Assembly: GCF_000346485.2 (NCBI RefSeq)
Contig: NZ_KQ976354.1
Location: 2,503,162-2,567,161, forward strand
Source of the DNA: Scytonema hofmannii PCC 7110
Lineage (GTDB): Bacteria > Cyanobacteriota > Cyanobacteriia > Cyanobacteriales > Nostocaceae
Direction: 5' to 3'
Length of the DNA: 64,000 nt
In this document: positions 1 to 8,594 of the stretch, one piece after another
How the letters are laid out: each line of letters opens with the position of its first letter
Numbering within the stretch: the stretch's first letter is position 1
Notes under the pieces: generated by a model
Seen by the model: the letters and a program-made list of their open reading frames with translations, nothing else
What the model was told of the DNA's origin: nothing
The model's database searches: none
Translations under genes and position numbers: made by a program

Positions 1-594
1 GATGTGTTTAATATGCTGCTGCAAATTCTAGAAGATGGTCGCCTTACCGATGCTAAAGGTCGCACAGTGGACTTTAAGAACACACTGATTATCATGACTT
101 CTAACATTGGTTCCAAGGTGATTGAGAAAGGTGGCGGTGGTTTGGGCTTCCAGTTTGCAGAAGATGCAGCTGAAGCAAGCTACAACCGCATCCGCAGCTT
201 GGTGAATGAAGAATTGAAGTCTTTCTTCCGTCCCGAATTCCTCAACCGTCTTGATGAGATTATCGTCTTCACTCAGTTGAAGAAAGACGAAATCAAGCAA
301 ATTGCTGAGATTATGCTGCGCGAAGTTGCCAGTCGCTTGACCGAGAAAGGAATTAGTCTAGAAGTGAGCGATCGCTTTAAAGACCGTGTTATACAGGAAG
401 GATATGACCCCAGTTATGGTGCTAGACCATTACGTCGGGCAATTGTGCGCCTGTTAGAAGACTCTCTTGCCGAGGCAATGCTTTCCGGCGAGATTACAGA
501 AGGCGACACAGCCATTATAGATGTTGACGATGACGGTCAGGTGAAAGTGCAGAAGTCTGAGAGTCGAGAGTTGTTACTCGCCAATCTTGGTTAA
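1..594 (+). CDS. clpC: ClpC, ATP-dependent Clp protease ATPase subunit (3' part)
   Basis: The reading frame is open from base 1, so the start lies upstream of the window; 197 C-terminal codons are present. They cover the end of the second AAA+ module (sensor-1 region MTSNIGSK, about residues 31-38 here) and the D2 small domain with the family motif [15 protein letters not shown] followed by [11 protein letters not shown]. ClpC is the Hsp100 unfoldase that feeds substrates to ClpP in the cyanobacterial cytoplasm. The C-terminus is acidic and matches the usual ClpC end. A hairpin and a T-run terminator follow. The identification is firm; only the upstream extent is unknown. Confidence 0.95.
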   Translation, partial: DVFNMLLQILEDGRLTDAKGRTVDFKNTLIIMTSNIGSKVIEKGGGGLGFQFAEDAAEASYNRIRSLVNEELKSFFRPEFLNRLDEIIVFTQLKKDEIKQIAEIMLREVASRLTEKGISLEVSDRFKDRVIQEGYDPSYGARPLRRAIVRLLEDSLAEAMLSGEITEGDTAIIDVDDDGQVKVQKSESRELLLANLG

Positions 595-604
595 TTGAAG
601 GATG

Positions 605-626
605 AAGTATAAAAACCTTTATACTT
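605..626 (+). other. AT-rich hairpin just after clpC
   Basis: A 9-bp perfect inverted repeat (AAGTATAAA / TTTATACTT, 4-nt loop) begins 11 nt after the clpC stop. No T-run follows, so it is more likely a 3'-end stabilising hairpin than a terminator on its own. Confidence 0.35.
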
Positions 627-736
627 TATCCCTCATACTTTTTGGTAGCATTTAAAAACCTTCTTAACCCTTGCTTAGCTCAGGGAGTTTAGAGGTTCGT
701 CAAGGTAAACATTTGGTGAAATGGTAATAAATCTTA

Positions 737-765
737 CCCTGGTAGCAATGCCAGGGAATTTTTTT
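737..765 (+). terminator. Rho-independent terminator after clpC
   Basis: CCCTGG, an 8-nt loop, CCAGGG, then AATTTTTTT. This is the classical stem plus U-tract, about 145 nt downstream of the clpC stop. Confidence 0.7.
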
Positions 766-910
766 ACTCCTTTCCCGCCTGAAGATTACCGTTCGGGAAG
801 CAGGGGAGCACGGGAGAAAAGGAGCAGGGGAGAAGAAATTACAACGGTAATCTTACACCGGAAAGGAAGTATATAATACCAAATCCGTTTTGCTAACTGC
901 TTTTAGCCCA

Positions 911-958
911 GCGATTGGAAATCGCGGCTATACAAACGAAGTCCGCCTGCGCGGACTT
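911..958. repeat. Dispersed repeat family A (palindromic, with GTCCGC..GCGGAC hairpin)
   Basis: The unit reads GCGATTGGAAATCGCGGC, TATACAAACGAA, then a GTCCGCCTGCGCGGAC hairpin. Related copies are at 4123-4174, 4403-4449, 36099-36200 and 41009-41060. All lie between genes, mostly just past gene ends. The rest of the 595-1303 gap holds only AT-rich sequence, a MITE-like insertion and a possible broken small frame. Confidence 0.7.
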
Positions 959-1277
959 TATTTGTTAGCTTCAGAATAGAATTCTGAATGCTTTTGCCAA
1001 AATGGATACTCGAATTTCTTTAATAACCAATGATAATTATCCCTTTTAATGCCAAGGTAACCCTTTGGCTTGCGTATAAAGTTTTCAAATAAGCACAAAC
1101 TGTTAGGACTTACGCACGCTCTACGAATTCTTGGCGCTCTTGGCGTCTTGGCGGTTCGATAAATCAAGGTTTCTAGCAATTTTTGCGTAAGTCCTGACTG
1201 TATTGAAGTCGTCCTTGCCACGATAAGTTACGTTTGTATAGTTCCCAGAAAACTTTCTGAAATAACGGAGATCTGAA
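958..1277 (-). pseudogene. Possible small open frame broken by a MITE-like insertion
   Basis: Removing bases 1104-1201 (element plus one target duplication, 98 nt) joins two open stretches into one frame of 73 codons ending at 958-960, with no stop between. The rebuilt peptide is rich in aromatic and basic residues (for example RKPKGYLGIKRDNYHWL). No family is recognised and no start codon is convincing. With the element in place the frame is shifted. It may be a genuine small gene remnant or chance; the frame restoration is suggestive only. Confidence 0.25.
1104..1196. mobile_element. MITE-like element, 93 bp, 5-bp target duplication
   Basis: The terminal inverted repeats are TAGGACTTACGCA and TGCGTAAGTCCTG, matching at 12 of 13 positions. 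They are flanked by direct ACTGT copies at 1099-1103 and 1197-1201. The interior carries a TTGGCG-rich segment and no coding capacity. GGACTTACGCA ends are, from memory, common on small non-autonomous elements in cyanobacteria. The transposase that moved it is not in this window. Confidence 0.6.
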
Positions 1278-1303
1278 CTATGGCTTACGCCTTGATAGAG
1301 GTA

Positions 1304-2878
1304 CTAGTGTCTACCCCGAAAGCCATACTTCAAAAGTATCCCCATCACAAACCCAACAATCAATCCGGAAGTATGACCAACAAAACTAATCTGTGGTGTC
1401 GTTAAATCGAAAATCACTTGCAAAATAATCAGTGTAACAATTCCTCGCAAACTTCTAGCAGCAATGCGCGTTTTTTTCCTTTGCCAGTCAAGTAACAAAA
1501 TAGCGGCAAAAGCACCAACAAGCCCCATAATACATCCAGAAGCGCCAACTGCAAAATTTGTCTGGGAATAACCTTTAACTGACATAAAGGTAACAGCTAG
1601 CATTGAGCCGATCGCACTGGTAAAATACAACAAAAGAAATCGAGGAAGCCCGATAGCAAATTCTACTAGACGACCGAACAAATAAAGACCTAGCATATTA
1701 AGTGCAAGGTGCAAAAAACCATAGTGAAGAAAAGCAGCAGCTAACAAACGCCACCAATCTCCTGCTATCACTTCTCTAGGAACTAACGCACCTAATTTAT
1801 ATAAGCTCTCAAGGTTAGTACTTCCTCCAAGTTTCACCTCAAGACCAAAGACCAGCAAATTTAAACCGATAATAAAGTATGTGGCAAATGCTTGGCGCGG
1901 CTTAACGCCAACTCTACCGCTATATCTAGCTTCAGATTCCATTTCAGTACTGATTCTAGATAAAATCTGTTTGCTTCTCTCAGTCAAAACTGTTTCAGCT
2001 TCAACAACAGGATTGGATAAACGTCTTGCTACTGCTTTTTTGATCCGAAGATCGCTGCTATCACTTATATTTAAAAATTGTTCGCGAGCGATTGTGTCTT
2101 TTCCTGCAGATTGGTCAGCCGTTGCTAGCCAGAATGTTTTAATGGTATCAGAATAGTTGAAGAGGGAACTGCTAAGTAGTTTTGTCACTTGTTCTGTTTC
2201 ACCGCAAAAGGCAAAGACAAACAAACGTGCTAGGTTTCGCGTTCTGATGTTAAGTATTTTCTCAAAAGTCTGTTCGTAACGCTCCCAGGTTAAAAGCATA
2301 CCATTTAAGTTGCCAATTTCTCCAAGCGCTCTTAAGTAGCTATTTAGTATATCGAAGTCCTTGCGTAATGTTGCTGAAGATAGATTATCCTGTATCCATA
2401 GCAGCAGATCTTCCCAACGACCTTCTATTTGATAGAGTGTTGCGATCGCAGATCGACCACTCGGTGTTAGATCGCTTTTGTAACGGTTTAGAATTGCACT
2501 CGCTTCAGGTATATTCCCCTTCTGCGCTAATTCTAGAGCACGTAACAGTTCTGGTCGTTCGCGCCAGCCATCTGCTGGATGTAACAGGGAAATAAATTTA
2601 GCTAATTTGCTGGCTTGACCGAAACTTTGTTGGGCGCTCAGTTGGTCAACTTTTCTGTTACCAATATTAGGTACAACTATTAAGATCGCCCACAGACATC
2701 CACTAATCAAGCCTGCTGCGGCTGGTGTAGCGTAAGCACTCACTGCTGTAACACCTAAGATAAGCACAGAGATTAGAATCCAACCACGATTGTTTTTAGC
2801 AGAGATAAGTGCTGCATTCACCATGGTTGAAACACATGACAGACACACTAACCAAATCAGTAGGTGATTAAGATCCAT
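1304..2878 (-). CDS. Rhomboid family intramembrane serine protease with long N-terminal region
   Basis: The protein has 524 aa. Residues 1-70 contain two hydrophobic segments. Residues 75-310 form a soluble, helical, TPR-like stretch. The rhomboid domain occupies about 325-520, with the catalytic serine in GASG (Ser447) and the catalytic histidine in VGHTSG (His502). Other rhomboid signatures are WWRLLAAAFLHYGFLHLALNM and the YLFGRLVE segment. Rhomboids cleave transmembrane substrates within the membrane; the substrate here is unknown. The length is about double that of a minimal bacterial rhomboid because of the helical N-terminal half. It appears to be monocistronic, with a repeat-containing gap on its upstream side. 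Confidence 0.9.
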   Translation of the reverse strand: MDLNHLLIWLVCLSCVSTMVNAALISAKNNRGWILISVLILGVTAVSAYATPAAAGLISGCLWAILIVVPNIGNRKVDQLSAQQSFGQASKLAKFISLLHPADGWRERPELLRALELAQKGNIPEASAILNRYKSDLTPSGRSAIATLYQIEGRWEDLLLWIQDNLSSATLRKDFDILNSYLRALGEIGNLNGMLLTWERYEQTFEKILNIRTRNLARLFVFAFCGETEQVTKLLSSSLFNYSDTIKTFWLATADQSAGKDTIAREQFLNISDSSDLRIKKAVARRLSNPVVEAETVLTERSKQILSRISTEMESEARYSGRVGVKPRQAFATYFIIGLNLLVFGLEVKLGGSTNLESLYKLGALVPREVIAGDWWRLLAAAFLHYGFLHLALNMLGLYLFGRLVEFAIGLPRFLLLYFTSAIGSMLAVTFMSVKGYSQTNFAVGASGCIMGLVGAFAAILLLDWQRKKTRIAARSLRGIVTLIILQVIFDLTTPQISFVGHTSGLIVGFVMGILLKYGFRGRH

Positions 2879-2912
2879 AGAATTTAGATAAATTAGGCAA
2901 TCCTGTATTTTA

Positions 2913-2985
2913 TGTTAGTGGTTAGTTGTTGATTCGCCACTAACCACTTACCACTATCAACTACCAACTATCAACTAACAATCCT
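2913..2985. repeat. Heptanucleotide short tandem repeats (GTTAGTG/CTAACCA type)
   Basis: Degenerate 7-bp repeats on both sides of a dyad lie between the rhomboid gene and the AI-2E permease and run into the last codons of the permease. Confidence 0.5.
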
Positions 2986-4063
2986 TAATTTCTGCCAATT
3001 CTTTACTCTCAATAATGTTCTGAGAAGAATCAGATACGGACGACCAACCATTGATAGCATCTTTAATCACACCAGCTACAGGAACAGCAATTAATAACCC
3101 CAGTACTCCACCAATATATGTTCCTATTAACAAAGAAATTAAAATCCATATTGGTTTAAGCCCAGTAAAACTACCTAATAGCCGAGGTGCGATCGCTTGA
3201 TCGATGACCTGGTCAACAACCACAGAAACACCTAAAACCCTAACTGCTAGCCAAAAGTTGTGTGACACTATGATGAGAGTGACTATGGCAAGACTTGCAA
3301 CATCACCAAAAGGAATTAAGCTTAAAATTCCCACTCCCAATCCAAATAATAAAGCAAACTGAACGTTGAGAAGCAGAAATACTACAGTCAGTGAAAATCC
3401 CATCAACAAACCCAACGCTATCTGACCAATTAAGTAGTTTTGAAAATTTTGTTGAACAGATTGTTTCAATTGCTGACCAAAACTCCAAGGTAGCTTCTTA
3501 AATATTCCTTCCCAGATTTTACCACCATCCAATAAAAGATAGAAAGTTAGTACTACAGTAACTAAAGCTTCAGAAATACTATCAATTGTTTCTCTGACAA
3601 GACTAAATAGTTTATCGGCAAAATACTCTAATTCATCAGGTAAGCGATGTGCTATTTGAGTAAATACTTGATTTAAATTTAAATTGAACCCGTGGCTAAT
3701 CGTCCAATTATGAAAAATCTGAAATTGGTGCTCGCTAGAATTAACCCATTCAGGAAGAACCGCATCCATTTCATTAACTTGTTGTGAAATAATAGGAATT
3801 AATGTCAGACCCAAACCCAACAAAATAATTAAAGTGATTATAAAAACTAATGTAACGGCATAATTCCGTTTAATTCCCTGATTTTCTAGAATCAAAACTG
3901 GGTAATTCAAAATAAAAGCTAGTAAAGTTGCTAAGACAAGAGTTGTGACAATGGGTTGAAAGTATTGAAAAAATCGAAATGCTAGCCATCCATTGAGAAA
4001 AAATAAAGGAAATATAAGTGTCAGAATTAACAATTGTAGTAATTTATTGAGTGAAATTGTCAT
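2975..4063 (-). CDS. AI-2E family transporter (permease)
   Basis: This 362-aa integral membrane protein has the usual family layout: about eight membrane segments, a long soluble loop (about residues 95-170) between segments 3 and 4, and the C-terminal signature PIWILISLLIGTYIGGVLGLLIAVPVAGVIK. Members export or exchange small molecules. The AI-2 name reflects one characterised member (TqsA), and the substrate here cannot be read from the sequence. The start MTISLNKLLQL gives a hydrophobic N-terminus typical of the family. There is no obvious operon partner; the next upstream gene is 465 bp away. Confidence 0.9.
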   Translation of the reverse strand: MTISLNKLLQLLILTLIFPLFFLNGWLAFRFFQYFQPIVTTLVLATLLAFILNYPVLILENQGIKRNYAVTLVFIITLIILLGLGLTLIPIISQQVNEMDAVLPEWVNSSEHQFQIFHNWTISHGFNLNLNQVFTQIAHRLPDELEYFADKLFSLVRETIDSISEALVTVVLTFYLLLDGGKIWEGIFKKLPWSFGQQLKQSVQQNFQNYLIGQIALGLLMGFSLTVVFLLLNVQFALLFGLGVGILSLIPFGDVASLAIVTLIIVSHNFWLAVRVLGVSVVVDQVIDQAIAPRLLGSFTGLKPIWILISLLIGTYIGGVLGLLIAVPVAGVIKDAINGWSSVSDSSQNIIESKELAEIKDC

Positions 4064-4122
4064 GTTATTTTTAGTAGAATTTATGGGTTATCCCAATTCT
4101 ATATGAGGTGGCGCTTAAAACC

Positions 4123-4449
4123 CCCATACATTGGAAATGTGGGGCTATACAAACAAAGCCCGCCTACGCGGGCTAATTAGATGAATTTTCATACAGAAAT
4201 GGTATTAGGCAATGCCTGATAATATTATTAGGTATGTTAATTTTACTAAAAAATCTACCACCTTTAGTCATAAAATGTCAGAAAATATAGGGATCCTATT
4301 TGATTTTTGAAATATACGTAGGTAGGGCTATGCCGTACACAAGCTTTATGTGGTGGGCATTGCCCACCCTACATTACTAAAAATTTTTCACAATTTTCAA
4401 AAGTCCGCGTAGGCGGACTTCGTTTGTATAGTAGCGAATTCTATTCGCC
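4123..4449. repeat. Two copies of dispersed repeat family A with intervening hairpins
   Basis: This fills most of the 4064-4528 gap. One copy at 4123-4174 ends in a GCCCGCCTACGCGGGC hairpin. A reversed copy at 4403-4449 starts with GTCCGCGTAGGCGGAC. Between them, around 4350-4375, is a GTGGGCATTGCCCAC hairpin. No coding sequence is evident. Confidence 0.6.
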
Positions 4450-4510
4450 CAAAACTACATCTTGCCCAAAACTACATCTCGCCCAAAACCACATCTCGCC
4501 CAAAACCATA
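4447..4510. repeat. 17-bp tandem repeat, about 3.7 copies
   Basis: The unit GCCCAAAACTACATCTC is repeated at 4447, 4464, 4481 and 4498 (last copy incomplete), with one or two changes per copy. It abuts the 3' end of pyrF-pyrE and the family A repeat. Confidence 0.8.
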
Positions 4511-4528
4511 CATAACACGACTACAACA

Positions 4529-5965
4529 TTACTCTTCAGTCTTCAAAGCTAAAAATTGTTCCCGCTCGATCCGTCCAGCTGTGTAGAGCGTTTCTGTAAT
4601 TTCTGATATTGTTAAAACGGCATAACCTCGATAACCGTTTTCTTGTAGCCTGTTCATAACTCCTTGTTCGTGGTTGATAAAAACCACAATATCCTCAACA
4701 TTTAACCCCGCAGATTTTAATTTTTCTGCTCCTTCCATCACGCTTTTGCCACTAATGAGAATATCATCAACAACTACAATCGTCTCACCGGGATAAAACT
4801 CTCCCTCAATCACCCGTCGCGTACCGTGGGCTTTTACCTCTTTGCGAGGGAAAATCATGGGACAATGGAGACGTAGGGCTAAACCAGTTGCTGTAGGCAA
4901 AGATCCGTAGGGTATACCTGCTACTCTATCGAATTTTAATGTTCTTAAAATATCCTCATATGCTTTAAGAACTTGATTAAAAAGTTGAGGATTGGAAATA
5001 ATTTTGCGTAAATCGATGTAGTAAGGAAATACAGCACCTGAAGCTTGCACGTAGTTGCCAAACATAACGCAGCCAATGTCGTAAAGTTGCAAAATCAAAT
5101 CTTGTAGGGGATGTTGATTGAGCAAACAAATGTTAGGTAACCAGACAGAACAACTCGAAGCATCAAGGTTAATTTCTGTTTTTGCTCGATTGATTTCTTC
5201 TTGTAAAGACAGGACTTGCTTGGATAAATCTTCCCGTGACAACATATCTTGGGGTACGGGAATTAACAGACCATCGCCATTTTTGTTTAAACCTGCTGCT
5301 AAAATTTGATTAATGTTGTTTCCTTCTGCCCAGATACTACGAGTCATAATAATACGTTCGGGAGCATCTGCACGAATCCGTGCTATCACTTCAGACTTTG
5401 TTGTTCCCACTTCCAAACCTAATTGTTCTGGGGTTCCCCAAGTTCTAGATTCTTTAACTATTTGTAAATAAAAAGGTGATTCATCTGTAGGATAATGCTG
5501 TAACTTTATAGCAGTAGGATTGGAAGTACAGCATAAAATAAAAACAGCTTTATCTGGATAAACTAAAAACGGTGCAACATGGTCTTGTCCTGCATAAGAA
5601 CTCAAAGTGATGGCATCAACATTCCATTCTGTAAACACAGTATGGGCAAAGAGGGTACTTGTGTTTAAATCGCTGTGTTTGGCATCTAAAATAATTGGAA
5701 TATGGGAAGGAATAGCTGCTAGGGTTTTGTGCAGCAGTTCTAAGCCTGGAATACCTAAAGCTTCATAAAATCCCAGTGTTGGTTTATACGCGCAAACTTT
5801 ATCGGCTGTTTCGGAAATGATGAATTGCAACCAATCCCACAAGCGAGGCATGATATCTTGGGATTTGTATCCAACAGGCATCATTTCTGGGTTGGGGTCG
5901 AGTCCGACAAAAAGGATACTTTGATTTTGTACAATTGCTTCATTTAATTTATCAAAAAAGTTCAT
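4529..5965 (-). CDS. pyrF-pyrE: Bifunctional orotidine-5'-phosphate decarboxylase / orotate phosphoribosyltransferase
   Basis: This 478-aa fusion covers the last two steps of UMP synthesis. Residues 1-265 are a type 2 OMP decarboxylase, with the active-site segment DAKHSDLNTST near residue 94 (Lys and Asp of the DxKxxD charge network) and GLDPNPEMMP near the N-terminus. Residues about 285-470 are the orotate phosphoribosyltransferase with the PRPP-binding motif VVVDDILISGK. The domain order is reversed relative to animal UMP synthase (OPRT first). The gene stands alone, with a 225-bp AT-rich gap upstream. Confidence 0.93.
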   Translation of the reverse strand: MNFFDKLNEAIVQNQSILFVGLDPNPEMMPVGYKSQDIMPRLWDWLQFIISETADKVCAYKPTLGFYEALGIPGLELLHKTLAAIPSHIPIILDAKHSDLNTSTLFAHTVFTEWNVDAITLSSYAGQDHVAPFLVYPDKAVFILCCTSNPTAIKLQHYPTDESPFYLQIVKESRTWGTPEQLGLEVGTTKSEVIARIRADAPERIIMTRSIWAEGNNINQILAAGLNKNGDGLLIPVPQDMLSREDLSKQVLSLQEEINRAKTEINLDASSCSVWLPNICLLNQHPLQDLILQLYDIGCVMFGNYVQASGAVFPYYIDLRKIISNPQLFNQVLKAYEDILRTLKFDRVAGIPYGSLPTATGLALRLHCPMIFPRKEVKAHGTRRVIEGEFYPGETIVVVDDILISGKSVMEGAEKLKSAGLNVEDIVVFINHEQGVMNRLQENGYRGYAVLTISEITETLYTAGRIEREQFLALKTEE

Positions 5966-6190
5966 ATTTGGTTTTTAAAAAGAATAAACAGCAAAAGAGA
6001 TTAAACTTAAGTAAATCAAACTTGACACACTCAGTGCAATAGTAGTAAACAATCAATATTGCCAGTATGGTCAAGATTTATATAAAGAATAATTAATTAA
6101 ATAACCGCACCAGACACAGAGAACGCAGAGGGCAGATAAATAGAGAAAATAGGTAATTTTATAGCGGTAAAGAACCTTTAAACTCTAAAT

Positions 6191-6871
6191 TTAGCTATCT
6201 TTGATAGGTTTTAAGGGACTTTTAAGGGTCGCGTATTTGCGAATGGTATTGTTCATGGAGTTGATTTGCGAAGCGTGAAATGATGGAGGCATTAAGCTAT
6301 GAATCATATGATCGAGTCCATCATGCATAACATCCGTGGGTAGTGCAGAGTGATCTAACCCCAATGTATGGCCAATTTCATGGGCGATGGTATTAGCAAT
6401 TAAGTTAGACAATTGATTGATGTTAAGACTAGCGTTGTAAGAAGCGTTAAAGACTTGGTCAATGCGGACAATAGCAAGGTCTGTAACCATACCAAGTTTA
6501 AAAGTAGCCACTCCTAAATAATCAACTACTTGGTTGTCAGCAAATACATGGACGTGAGTAAAACCGTCTACCCATTCTTTAGGATTGGGTGGATCTGAGG
6601 TTAAAAATACTTTGACGCTTCTAAATGCACCGTAAAGCTTGGAAAAAGCATCAATAAGAATAGCAGTGATTGTTTCTCTGTTCTCGTCTTCTACCTCCAT
6701 TCCAGATATATCTACCCAGATGCAACGGCGAAATTCGTTATCTTTTTCTATAAGAGTTTGTCCGCAGGAAGGACAAAACTCCCACTGAGTCTGGATGCGT
6801 GAATGGCATCCCTGACATCGTGGTTTTGGCGGTCTAGTCAAGTCTATACGTTCCCAAATGGGAGTTTTCAA
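6191..6871 (-). CDS. Zinc-ribbon plus matrixin-like zinc metalloprotease
   Basis: The protein has 226 aa. Cys19, Cys22, Cys33 and Cys36 form a CxxC-CxxC zinc ribbon. Residues 164-174 read HEIGHTLGLDH, the HExxHxxGxxH zinc site of matrixin/metzincin proteases, followed by VMHDG as the probable Met-turn. No signal peptide is present, so it is probably cytoplasmic. No ATG exists in frame before the ribbon. The frame is open back to a TAA, and the TTG at 6869-6871 is the only reasonable start. It overlaps, out of frame, a short TerD N-terminal fragment, so the original 5' end may have been replaced by a rearrangement. The substrate is unknown. Confidence 0.75.
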   Translation of the reverse strand: MKTPIWERIDLTRPPKPRCQGCHSRIQTQWEFCPSCGQTLIEKDNEFRRCIWVDISGMEVEDENRETITAILIDAFSKLYGAFRSVKVFLTSDPPNPKEWVDGFTHVHVFADNQVVDYLGVATFKLGMVTDLAIVRIDQVFNASYNASLNINQLSNLIANTIAHEIGHTLGLDHSALPTDVMHDGLDHMIHSLMPPSFHASQINSMNNTIRKYATLKSPLKPIKDS

Positions 6872-6953
6872 CTTGCGAGTCGGTCTGCTTTGTTAGTCCT
6901 GGTGCTTCTTTAGAAAGTGAAATACGTTGTCCTTTTTGTAGGTTGATTGCCAT
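6834..6953 (-). pseudogene. TerD-family N-terminal fragment, 39 codons
   Basis: The ATG at 6951-6953 opens a frame beginning MAINLQKGQRISLSKEAPGL, the conserved start of TerD/tellurite-resistance stress proteins. After LTK the similarity is lost and the frame ends at 6834-6836, inside the matrixin gene in another frame. A complete TerD domain is about 190 aa, so this is a 5' remnant. It may still act as a short leader that couples translation of the overlapping protease. Confidence 0.6.
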
Positions 6954-7022
6954 GTAAATTTATACCGAATATATCCAGGGTAGTCAGTTTTATTTAGCGA
7001 CTTGATTCAGTAGCTGTTTGCT

Positions 7023-7391
7023 TCAAAAATTATTTATGCTTGGTTCTTGCTTTTGAACCTTATTGATATTTACAACTTTTGACGTTGTTGGGTTAGTATT
7101 GTCTATCTTTGCAATAACACACCATTTTCCAACTTCTTCAGAGGTTAATGGCACTTCAATGCGATCGCCAACATCGGTCTTTACAAGAACTTTGCCATCA
7201 TATTTGGCAAAACTATCTTCTGGTGATAAAAAGCCAAAAAATCGAAAAATATTTGTGGCAATTAGCACATAGTCTACATGTGCTAACGTGGCTATTTTGA
7301 TATTCTCTCGATTATCACCTGGTGTTGCACCAACACCAGCATCTTTTGGATTTATTGTTTGATGAAGAGTGATGTTGCTGAGACAAGAAGA
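7023..7391 (-). pseudogene. 5'-truncated TerD-like domain remnant
   Basis: The frame is open for 122 codons from a TAG at 7392-7394 but has no good start; the first usable one is a GTG at 7266-7268, giving 81 aa. The upper part contains GATPGDNREN, resembling the GDN signature of TerD domains. It is followed by YVLIATNIFRFFG, YDGKVLV, PLTSEEVGKWCVIAKIDN and VVNINKV, which resemble the C-terminal strands of cyanobacterial TerD/TerA-like proteins. The family call rests on motif memory. It is only 69 bp upstream of the TerD N-terminal fragment on the same strand, so the two together look like a decayed ter cluster. Confidence 0.4.
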
Positions 7392-7544
7392 CTAGGAAAC
7401 AATGACAGCGATCGCAGCGGAATCCTTGAAATAACAAATTATGTATCAAGTTGCCAGTGTAATGTGTAGTGTAAGATGACACGCTCGTTTAGCCTTAGCC
7501 AAAGTTATGGCCTAAAGCTTAAGCCTGTGGAAACGGTAAAAGCT

Positions 7545-8078
7545 TTACCCCTTGATAACGGTAAAATCGTGCTGATTTTTCAGTACAAAATAACTACCAT
7601 CTTTAATTAAATCTCCAGTACACGCGACTGGCAGACGTTCTTGGTAAGCTTTAATAGCCAGACTGCGCTCTGATTCACTTAGCCGAATATGGATTTGACG
7701 AAGTTTACCTACGACAAAGCCCATTATTGTTATATTACCTCCATAGTTCCCCTCCTCCAGTTGAATCACTATGCCTTGAACTTGAGTGTTTAGAAGTTGC
7801 GTAATCAGATCGCTTAAAATATCTAGCTGAGAATGCCCAGAGGCTTTCTCTAAAGTTTCCAATATTTCAGACATCCGCAAAGCGTAAGACCGAATCGTGG
7901 GATTCAGAGGTAGGGTAATATCAAATTCTTCACCAGAATCCGTCGTTTTGTACCAAACTGATTCCGAATTGCCAATTTGTCTTTCTTGATTCCATCCGTT
8001 TGCTTGAAGGTAGGTTGTTAATTGCTGTGGATCTAAATTAGAGAGAATTCCAGGGTCGCGCACGGTTACTATCATCAT
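7545..8078 (-). CDS. Hypothetical protein, partner of the DUF4365 gene
   Basis: The protein has 177 aa and no signal peptide or membrane segment. Residues 1-90 (YLQANGWNQ...VWYKT...EEFDITLPL...YALRMSEILETLEKASG) form an alpha/beta unit. Residues 100-177 appear to be a beta-rich domain (GNITIMGFVVGKLRQIHIRL, then VACTGDLIKDGSYFVL). I do not recognise a named family. Its ATG overlaps the stop of the upstream DUF4365 gene by 4 bp, so the two are translationally coupled and probably work together. A role as regulator or specificity subunit of a nuclease is inference. Confidence 0.75.
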   Translation of the reverse strand: MMIVTVRDPGILSNLDPQQLTTYLQANGWNQERQIGNSESVWYKTTDSGEEFDITLPLNPTIRSYALRMSEILETLEKASGHSQLDILSDLITQLLNTQVQGIVIQLEEGNYGGNITIMGFVVGKLRQIHIRLSESERSLAIKAYQERLPVACTGDLIKDGSYFVLKNQHDFTVIKG

Positions 8079-8581
8079 ATACGTTCTCCAGAGGCAGTGC
8101 GTTGCATCAGATTTTTTAAAGTGTCTACACTAAATACGTTTTGACGGGGTAGATAGACAGTGACAGTGGTTTGATTTTCACTTTGTGGTTGACCATACAG
8201 GGACATCCAATAAGCACAATGTTTTAAGCAAAGTTTGTCTTCAGACTGATGTAACCAATCATCTACATTATCAGGAACTAAAACAACGACCAAGATAAGG
8301 GGGTCATCGTCAGGATTATCATTTCTCAATTCATCGTAATTTTTTATATCTAAAGGATATCTAATAGAGTCACTGCCTAGTAAATCTCTTGAAGTACATT
8401 TCACTTGTAAATCAAGACGAGTACGACGCCGGGAATCTGGGGAAACTAATCCTGTAATGGTGATGTCAACTCCAACTAAATCCAAAGGTCTAGGTGCTAT
8501 CTGGAATGAATAACCTGCTGCAGATGCTACTGCATTGATATAAGCATAGCTAAATTCTTCTTTCTGAGTCGTTATGTACAT
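8075..8581 (-). CDS. DUF4365 domain protein, PD-(D/E)xK nuclease-like
   Basis: The protein has 168 aa. The central segment DLVGVDITITG followed by RTRLDLQVKCTS places an Asp and a QxK triad half about 25 residues apart, as in the PD-(D/E)xK fold. Residues about 75-130 (YPLDIKNYDELR, ILVVVLVPDN, CAYWMSLYG) match the DUF4365 pattern known from cyanobacteria and actinobacteria. It is the first gene of a two-gene operon with the 177-aa partner (4-bp overlap). Nuclease activity is not proven for this family; the fold assignment is inference from the motif. Confidence 0.75.
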   Translation of the reverse strand: MYITTQKEEFSYAYINAVASAAGYSFQIAPRPLDLVGVDITITGLVSPDSRRRTRLDLQVKCTSRDLLGSDSIRYPLDIKNYDELRNDNPDDDPLILVVVLVPDNVDDWLHQSEDKLCLKHCAYWMSLYGQPQSENQTTVTVYLPRQNVFSVDTLKNLMQRTASGERI

Positions 8582-8594
8582 GAAAACTTATAAT

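Noticed and set aside
690..760. Possible tRNA near 690-760
   Set aside because: A GGTTCGT segment is present but no acceptor or anticodon stem can be drawn; the hairpin there is a terminator.
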